Shown here: one piece after another, positions 60,301 through 64,000 of the stretch
Layout: the number at the start of each line of letters is the position of its first letter
Position numbering within the stretch: the stretch's first letter is position 1
Assembly: GCA_029204045.2 (NCBI GenBank)
Contig: CM055076.1
Location: forward strand, 22,792,743 to 22,856,742
DNA length: 64,000 nucleotides
Direction: 5' to 3'
DNA from: Tillandsia leiboldiana
Lineage: Eukaryota; Streptophyta; Magnoliopsida; Poales; Bromeliaceae
Notes under the pieces: model-generated
The model's database searches: none
What the model was told of the DNA's origin: nothing
The model's input: only the letters and a program-made list of their open reading frames with translations
Translations under genes and position numbers: made by a program

Positions 60301-62120
60301 CTTCATCTTCAATCTTCAAGACTTAACCACTTTCACGAAATACGCCAAAACAAATTCCTTAACAAGGTGGGCTGCATATGCGGCTGCACATGCAGGCCTT
60401 TCGTATATAGGATCGCATGCACAGTATGCGGTGCGGTTTCTTCACTGCACCACCTAGGCAGCCGCATAGGACGCCTTTTGAAACATTGCTTAATAGTCCA
60501 AGGGTGGGTGAACCCTACGGCCAAGAAAAGTACCTCGGTTGCAAGGAACATCTAAGGTGTGTTACTAGGGGCATGCGGGAGGGTATATATTTAATAATAA
60601 ACATTAAAAATTGTTTGACGTTTTCTTTTTTGAACTTAGTGTATCGCGTTATTTAACTTTCGTATTTAGTTCTGTGCAATAATTTGGTGGCTTGTTTGCT
60701 TGTAGGTTCTATTCTGGGACTGGAGAAATCCAAAGCAAATGGCATGTCTGGAGGAATCCCACATGGAGGATGTGACACAAGTATACATTGTTCTGAATTA
60801 ATGAATAGTAAAACTATACCACATATTTTGCTTTGAGCATTGGGGCAAATTACTGATAATACTTCTTGAGATGAACCTTTTGGATGTTGCAAATTGGAAA
60901 ATGAAAATTAGGAAGATAATGCGAATGCTACAGCCACCAAAGGTTATAACACTTCTGGATTTTTTTGGAGAATTGGTCTTTGAAATAAGCAAGATTTAGG
61001 TTCTTTGCTTTCTTGTGCTGAATCAAAATCAGGCGGTCTTTAAAAAAAAAAAAATCACATGATACTTTTAGAGATACCTGAAGGAATTTTCTCTGAATCT
61101 TTGAACTACGAATTGTAGTGTGGTGAGTTTTTCATTTGGAATATTGGTTTGTTTAAAACCAATCTATAAAATTTTTGGCATAGAATATTGATAATTCTGC
61201 CCACAAATTGTATATATTTTTTTATCTTAATGGGTCTAGGATATTGTCAGATCATGCTACGTTCCATATTGATTAGGGATATTGTATATATTTTTTATTT
61301 GATTGGGGTCCGTACTAGTTAAGTTAATACATAATACGTATGATATATATATGTTTTTAGTAATCTTTAAGCGATCAAGAATGCTTCACGTCTAAAATTG
61401 CAACCATTATTGCTGAGGATGTTTTACAGTCTCATGAATTTTGCTTAGGTTGCATTTATATATATTGGTCAAAGAGTATATCAGTACCATAATTGTTATC
61501 TTTTGTGAGCAGTCATTTCTCATGTTCCAGCAAACACTAAATAATATATTCCACTCGAATTGTTATATTTTGTGACGTGCTATTCTTAAAAGTTGTAAAT
61601 CTGTTCTTTAAAGGTTGACTGCATCAATACATTTTAGGTTCTAAGTTCGAATAACATTTTTTCTTAATCACACATGTAATTGATTTTTGTCATTATTATT
61701 TTTTTAACTGATATAATCTTTTATTGAAACTGCTGTAGCTGAACCTTTGATAAAAATATAAATACACTCAAATAGATTAGTTGAAGCATAAAATGAAAAT
61801 AAATTTATATTCTTTTGGCATAAACACATGTTCAAGTATGATTAGTGTTTGCACTTTTTTGTACTTGGTTGACTCAATTTGAGACTTTCGCAACTTTCCA
61901 ATGGACCTACTATTTGATTATATTGTCAAATGTATTCCTAGTTTATGCAGAATACCTTGTATTTTATGTATCACATTATAAAATTTTTGCTGTTGCTGGT
62001 CTATTTTAGGTACGATTTGTTCCAAGTCAGCAAAATAAGCTCATTTCTTCTTCTGTTGATGGATTATTGTGTCTTTTTGGCACCGATGGCGAAATCAATG
62101 ACGATGATAATTTGTTATCA
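40873..62120 (+). CDS. WDR89: WD-repeat protein, WDR89-like, 3' end outside window
   Basis: Exons: 40873-41021, 48307-48514, 49657-49752, 60706-60780, 62010-62120. Junctions are GT-AG and phases join to 213 codons. It starts MEEEMEVEVE with an acidic/Ser-rich leader, then IKNTIQTNFGDNYVFQIAS, a WD repeat (TIKIYSPATGQYFGEC, HVICSCSSDGTIRAWD), RAGSPQEIFSFSFGG, LFWDWRNPKQ, and RFVPSQQNKLISSSVDGLLC of the next repeat. WD repeats form beta-propellers for protein binding; the WDR89 role is poorly known. The remaining repeats should lie beyond 64000; none was found in 62121-64000. Introns 1 (7.3 kb) and 3 (10.95 kb) are swollen by palindromic retroelements. Exons are undamaged, so the gene is probably active. 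Confidence 0.88.
42835..43728. mobile_element. Tourist/PIF-Harbinger-like MITE with TAA duplication
   Basis: 894 bp from GGCTGCGTTTGGTTCGGGG to the inverse ending CCAAACGACGCC, with perfect TAA duplications at 42832-42834 and 43729-43731. The right arm of the surrounding palindrome (near 46519) carries the same sequence without it (inverse of gtactaagtatatgg), an internal empty site. It is non-coding. Confidence 0.9.
43870..44990 (+). pseudogene. gypsy-type gag, left palindrome arm
   Basis: Begins MARPKRRGGDDGRG, continues through a Pro/Ala-rich segment with in-frame stops at 44035-44037 and 44245-44247, then a retrotransposon gag domain open at 44314-44598 (FDGTADDYWAVERWV, HMEKLFRDLY, HCLEGEANQW, WQEFKDAI). 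After another stop it continues MHQGDHSVREYEREFSRI. A 45-bp in-frame tandem duplication (starts at 44702 and 44747, KVRxFSQGLR) is absent from the right arm. Broken by several stops. Confidence 0.85.
45345..46378 (-). pseudogene. gypsy-type gag, right palindrome arm
   Basis: Inverted copy of the left gag: the start MARPKRRGG is at 46378, a stop occurs at 46145-46147, and the gag domain is open at 45548-45862 (MMHIEKLFRDLYTEDRDR, WQEFKDAIYHRYL, MHQGDRSVREYEREFSRI). It has a deletion relative to the left arm around the HCLEGEANQW segment and only one copy of the 45-bp unit. Non-functional. Confidence 0.85.
47690..48306. other. Intron 1 remainder
   Basis: Ordinary T-rich intron DNA up to the exon 2 acceptor. 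The only structure seen is a 20-bp direct duplication (gccagctaatgatcaaaagg) at about 47724-47762. Confidence 0.6.
48515..49656. other. Intron 2 of the WD-repeat gene
   Basis: T-rich, 1.14 kb, no repeats or other genes recognised. Confidence 0.7.
49753..50792. other. Proximal part of intron 3
   Basis: Ordinary intron sequence with nothing recognised, up to the hAT-like element. Confidence 0.6.
51001..51587. repeat. AG microsatellites and unclassified sequence
   Basis: Two (AG)n tracts (about 51173-51205 and 51334-51379) lie in related contexts (ggtctatttcaaaacag, gcctatttcaagacaa), suggesting a short duplicated or foldback segment. No gene is seen. Confidence 0.5.
51588..52472 (+). repeat. 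Truncated LTR, left copia arm
   Basis: 885 bp matching the inner part of the right LTR and ending CCCAACA; similarity to the right LTR begins near 51588, so the U3 portion with its repeated tccggactg words is missing. Contains (g)tggattcg-type repeats at about 52000-52180. Confidence 0.85.
52475..52490 (+). other. PBS, left copia arm
   Basis: TGGTATCAGAGCGGGA lies two bases after the LTR end; the first 12 bases are complementary to the 3' end of initiator tRNA-Met. Confidence 0.9.
52506..54299 (+). CDS. gag: copia gag, left arm
   Basis: 597 residues from MVEGGNINRPPFFDG, the usual start of plant copia gag (FDGTNYAYWKVRM). Includes the gag helices (YNGKGINALFNALS, EIWDVLQVTYEG), a Ser/Asp-rich part, a CCHC knuckle CFKCRGYGHISTEC near residues 310-323, a coiled-coil-like stretch, and a second knuckle near 578 whose first Cys is Tyr (YFRCGFAGHIRRDC). 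It ends at TGA where the right arm has CGA, so the polyprotein is cut here. Confidence 0.9.
   Translation: MVEGGNINRPPFFDGTNYAYWKVRMRAFLISIDERVWQSIEFGWTNPTEIIADVRTIKPRSKWTKEEIDLSSYNGKGINALFNALSQTEFSRVSAYETAKEIWDVLQVTYEGTSLVKIQKLQMLTSKFDSIFMSENESFTDYYTRLQDIANTCANLGEKIPESKVVRKILRTLPERFRPKVAAIETVKHPDEIHVEELVGALQTYEMTFPTNYSSGKASSSKSSGFALKTTKEEDANSSSSDDDENLSMEDFEKQLALLTRKFCRSFRRGNSSKTSSFVKSKKGKENSSFKSRKQESFSKNKKNSEGQVQCFKCRGYGHISTECPNNNPSKKKAMQAVTWDDTSTSNESSSSDEENNATAFHASTTSPYVCFMASTSGSLSNSSQVEQTATDDESSNSEGEGFAFAYHKLLKDSKKLAKQNKSLRRRLQDLEEEVNMATSLSNAFEVERDNLIKVNVFLQKKNEHFEKEHIKLVDKANYFLKLYFEARQEKMEMTKTIFQLKDDWKRFSSGRSKLDKLLGLGQTNRFGIGYNRTGDSPSSSGTVFVPQSASPPPTTEFTTYNDNKPTSLTSGSSSTKIYFRCGFAGHIRRDCKIGAK
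54300..55766 (+). pseudogene. copia protease-integrase region, left arm
   Basis: Open pieces at 54248-54625, 54718-55230 and 55047-55766 in changing frames. Protease motif reads DSECSRHMTG (Gly of the usual DSGCS is Glu). Next come the pre-integrase domain (LGHINFKELA, CGSCQKGKQ) and the integrase core with HMDLMG, SDRGGEF and PQQNGVVE for D, D, E. A one-base deletion near 55150 shifts the frame. The sequence ends at SRAYRVFN, before reverse transcriptase, at the palindrome centre. Confidence 0.88.
55752..55770. other. Centre of the copia palindrome
   Basis: The arms read gagcatatcgggtattt to the left and, as the inverse, gagcgtatcgggtattc from the right, separated by about 18 bases (aaccttgaacctttgtag). 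So two ~4-kb inverted arms are almost contiguous. Confidence 0.85.
55771..56888 (-). pseudogene. copia protease-integrase region, right arm
   Basis: Open frame 55715-56797 on the minus strand (360 codons) carries the pre-integrase domain (WHERLGHINFKELAG, CGGCQKGKQ) and the complete integrase core, and it lacks the frameshift of the left arm. It is a better-preserved copy. It ends at the palindrome centre, so reverse transcriptase is again absent. Confidence 0.88.
56890..59013 (-). pseudogene. gag: copia gag, right arm
   Basis: Start MVEGENINRPPFFDR at 59013. A TAA at 58813-58815 interrupts it where the left arm has GAA. It resumes from 58812 and is open from the Met at 58761 to 56890. Both knuckles are intact (CFKCRGYGHISTEC and CFRCGFAGHIRRDC). 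The protease region near the 3' end is frameshifted (IWIVDVPVTLP in place of the DSGCSRHMTG frame). Confidence 0.88.
59029..59044 (-). other. PBS, right copia arm
   Basis: Minus-strand TGGTATCAGAGCGGGA, identical to the left-arm PBS, two bases inside the right LTR. Confidence 0.9.
59047..60364 (-). repeat. Complete LTR, right copia arm
   Basis: 1,318 bp with TG...CA ends (minus-strand TGTTAAGG...CCCAACA). Its U3 part (about 59920-60140) holds several gttcggggtccggactga-type repeats. Outside it the next bases are aggtg; no matching copy was found on the left. Confidence 0.85.
60781..62009. other. Intron 4 of the WD-repeat gene
   Basis: AT-rich intron, 1.23 kb, no repeats or genes recognised. 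Confidence 0.65.
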
Positions 62121-63490
62121 GTGAGTAATTGATGTTTAGCCCTTCATGTGCTTTTTTTTTTTTTTTTTTTCCGTGTGTGTAATGGTGATATAATTCTATT
62201 GATGTGATGAATATTCTCAGCTTATAGTAGTTTAGTTTAAATCATGAACATCAATTAATACACTTATCATATTTGATTTTCCTGTCAATCCGTTATATTC
62301 CTGTTAGATACTTTTGCTGTTAGATACTTTGATGCCTTTGAAACCAAGAATGGTCCACTCAAATGAATTTTGATACTTTTAACTGCTGGCAAGTATCAGG
62401 CAAATTATGTATTGTCTGGCTACTGTCAATTGTAAATTCTGGTTAGTATGCAATTGATGAAATTAATGTCTTCTAAGTGGTCCAGAATTAGTTATTGCCC
62501 TCGACTGGGTTGTATGATCCCTTTGGTTTAAGAAGAATAAGGAACCAGATGGACTTATTCCCCTTGTCTCATCAAACTAGACGAGGGAAGTAGATTTTGG
62601 CGGAATCGGACATATTGTTTCTTCTATACTAACATATCTAGTCGCAAGAGGAAAGAGCACAATAACACATGATTTTTCCATACAATCTAATTTACAACTT
62701 CCCTGTTCGTTTTTTCTTTAGCTAGTGCTGCTCTGCTGTGGAGACAGCCCATAACACGGTTGAGCAGCCTAGATTAATTTAGGCCTAGTTCGGTACTACA
62801 TTCTTCAAACATGTCCATTTTCTTACTTTGGAGTTTGAAGAAACTGGAAAGCACGCCTTCTCTGATGCTCTAGTAGAAAGTAGGAACTTCTGCCAAAGAA
62901 GCATACGGCAAGATGTTTCTCTGGTGGGAGTTGACACCACCATTTTATAGCATTGAATTGGTTGAGCTTTTGATCTTTCAGTTCCTTTGGATTTATAAAG
63001 CATGAAAGAAAAGGGGCATTTGGAGAATGCACTTCCAAAATAGGCATGAAGAAATACTTCTTATTATGTTGATCTAAAACTTACTGCAGCTAGCTAATTT
63101 GAATCATTAGCGGAATCATAAGTGGTGCTATCGACTTTGCCTATCATTTTTGTTTCCACCTCTGCTGCTCTTCCTCATGTTACCTTTTTTCACCTCTGAT
63201 ACTGCTAATGTTCATCTTCTCTCTATTAATCTCCTGTACTGTTTCTTCTCCCTCTATTGATTTTATTCTCATCTGCTACTTATCCTCGACCTTCTTTTGT
63301 GGTACTTTATTGACATTTATCATTGAAATAAAAGTTGTTGTATATTGGATATTCCCACTGATGTTTAAAATTGAGATTTTAAAATTGAAATACTTTATGA
63401 TAGTTTGAAATTGAGATTTTAGTTTGCAACCAAATGCCATATTTACACAGAAAGCAGAAAAATAATACTCATCTTTGTCAAAGGACTTTT
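62121..63490. other. Start of a further WD-repeat gene intron
   Basis: Donor GTGAGT at 62121 opens an intron that does not close in view. Apart from a poly-T tract near 62153-62170 nothing was recognised. Confidence 0.55.
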
Positions 63491-63501
63491 TTTTTCAAAT
63501 A

Positions 63502-64000
63502 ACCATGTAAAATTTTATAACTGGCTAAATAACTCTCTAAAAAATATATGGCTAAATAACCCACCTTTTGCCAATTTTGTGCCATATAGGATAATTATAC
63601 CAAAAGCGATGAATCGTTCACCTCTTTAAGAAGATGGCGAACAATTCACCACTTTCTAAATTTCTTACTAAAGCGGTCAATTGTTTACCACCTTTTTGAA
63701 AGCGGTGAACGATTCACTGCTTTTAAGATATTTCTATTTACCGCCTTCAAGAAGGCTGTGAACGGCCACCTTTTTGAAAGCGGTGAACGATTCACTGCTT
63801 TTAAGATATTTCTATTTACCGCCTTCAAGAAGGCTGTGAACGATTCACCGCTTTAGTAGAGAATTTAGAAGACGGTAAATCATTTGCCGTCTTCTTGAAT
63901 GCAGTGAATGATTCACTGCTTTTGGCAGAATTGACAAAATAAGGGTTATTTGGCTACATAATTTTTTTTAAAGTTATTTAGCCAATTATAAAATTTTACA
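63502..64000. mobile_element. MULE-like foldback element with hairpin modules, cut by the window end
   Basis: The left terminus (tgtaaaattttataac, ggctaaataac...) is the inverse of the last ~90 bases of the window, so the TIRs are nearly complete. Between them lie modules of the form agcggtgaacgattcaccgct, one 78-bp stretch duplicated in tandem (from 63688 and 63766). No coding sequence. The outer right end and TSD are not visible. Confidence 0.6.

Larger units (their letters stand above)
51588..60364. mobile_element. Palindromic copia retroelement (two inverted arms)
   Basis: Left arm (plus): truncated LTR 51588-52472, PBS, gag, protease region, integrase, ending near 55752. Right arm (minus): integrase, gag, PBS, complete LTR 59047-60364. 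The arms are inverted near-copies meeting across about 18 bp. Both arms end at the same point, after the integrase and before reverse transcriptase, so no RT or RNase H exists in either. No TSD was found because the left LTR has lost about 430 bp. The whole lies in intron 3 of the WD-repeat gene. Confidence 0.85.
50801..60488. mobile_element. hAT-like foldback element enclosing later insertions
   Basis: The left end CAATGTTTCAAAA and the right end TTTTGAAACATTG are exact inverses. Flanks cttgatag (50793-50800) and cttaatag (60489-60496) match at 7 of 8. The adjoining inner sequences (gcggtatgcagtatccatgc at the left; gcatgcacagtatgcggtgc at the right) also relate as inverted copies. The original element would be only a few hundred bp; the copia palindrome and AG-rich DNA sit inside it. 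Confidence 0.65.

Noticed and set aside
62785..63047. Two overlapping minus-strand frames of about 72 codons
   Set aside because: No splice context or family motif, opposite to the WD-repeat gene, and length expected by chance.

Overview
This window is nuclear DNA of a flowering plant. It has two intron-rich plant genes with GT-AG introns, nested LTR retrotransposons primed by initiator tRNA-Met, and many plant-type DNA transposons. A monocot is my guess from the transposon mix; the sequence does not settle the species. No rRNA, tRNA, CRISPR array or prokaryotic gene was seen.

Layout. 1-3.65 kb: retroelement-like sequence with a GC-rich, G-box-studded promoter-like block. 3.65-8.7 kb: AT-rich intergenic DNA with one small MULE-type MITE and a degenerate repeat field. 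8.7-19.6 kb: a hAT-type MITE split by a complete 10.3-kb Ty3/gypsy chromovirus on the minus strand (LTRs, PBS, gag, pol with chromodomain, target-site duplications (TSDs)), inactivated by five stop codons and a frameshift. 19.9-22.0 kb: two MULE-type MITEs. 22.2-34.1 kb: a ferrochelatase gene (FC1 type, minus strand, nine coding exons, 491 codons). Its first 5' UTR intron appears to be invaded at the splice donor by a 6.2-kb Mutator-like element (27.7-33.9 kb). That element carries a complete plant-mobile-domain gene and a truncated mudrA-like N-terminal gene, and has TIRs built from arrays of small hairpins. 34.2-40.7 kb: intergenic MITEs, including a MULE-type element with a captured EF-hand gene fragment. 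40.87-64 kb: a WD-repeat gene (WDR89-like, plus strand). Five exons are seen and the 3' end lies outside the window.

The two host genes are divergently oriented and separated by about 6.8 kb of transposons. The WD-repeat gene has two giant introns. Intron 1 (7.3 kb) contains a ~300-bp tandem array interrupted by a 4.4-kb palindromic, gag-only retroelement (inverted arms, one 5-bp TSD), itself hit by a Tourist-like MITE. Intron 3 (10.95 kb) contains a hAT-like foldback element enclosing an ~8.8-kb palindromic copia structure: two inverted LTR-gag-integrase arms with an 18-bp centre.

The most notable structures are the two palindromic retroelements inside introns of one gene, the MULE that pairs a mudrA N-terminus with a plant-mobile-domain gene, and its insertion exactly on the FC1 5' UTR donor site. 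All coordinates and TSDs were read by eye. Family assignments rest on recognised motifs, not on searches.
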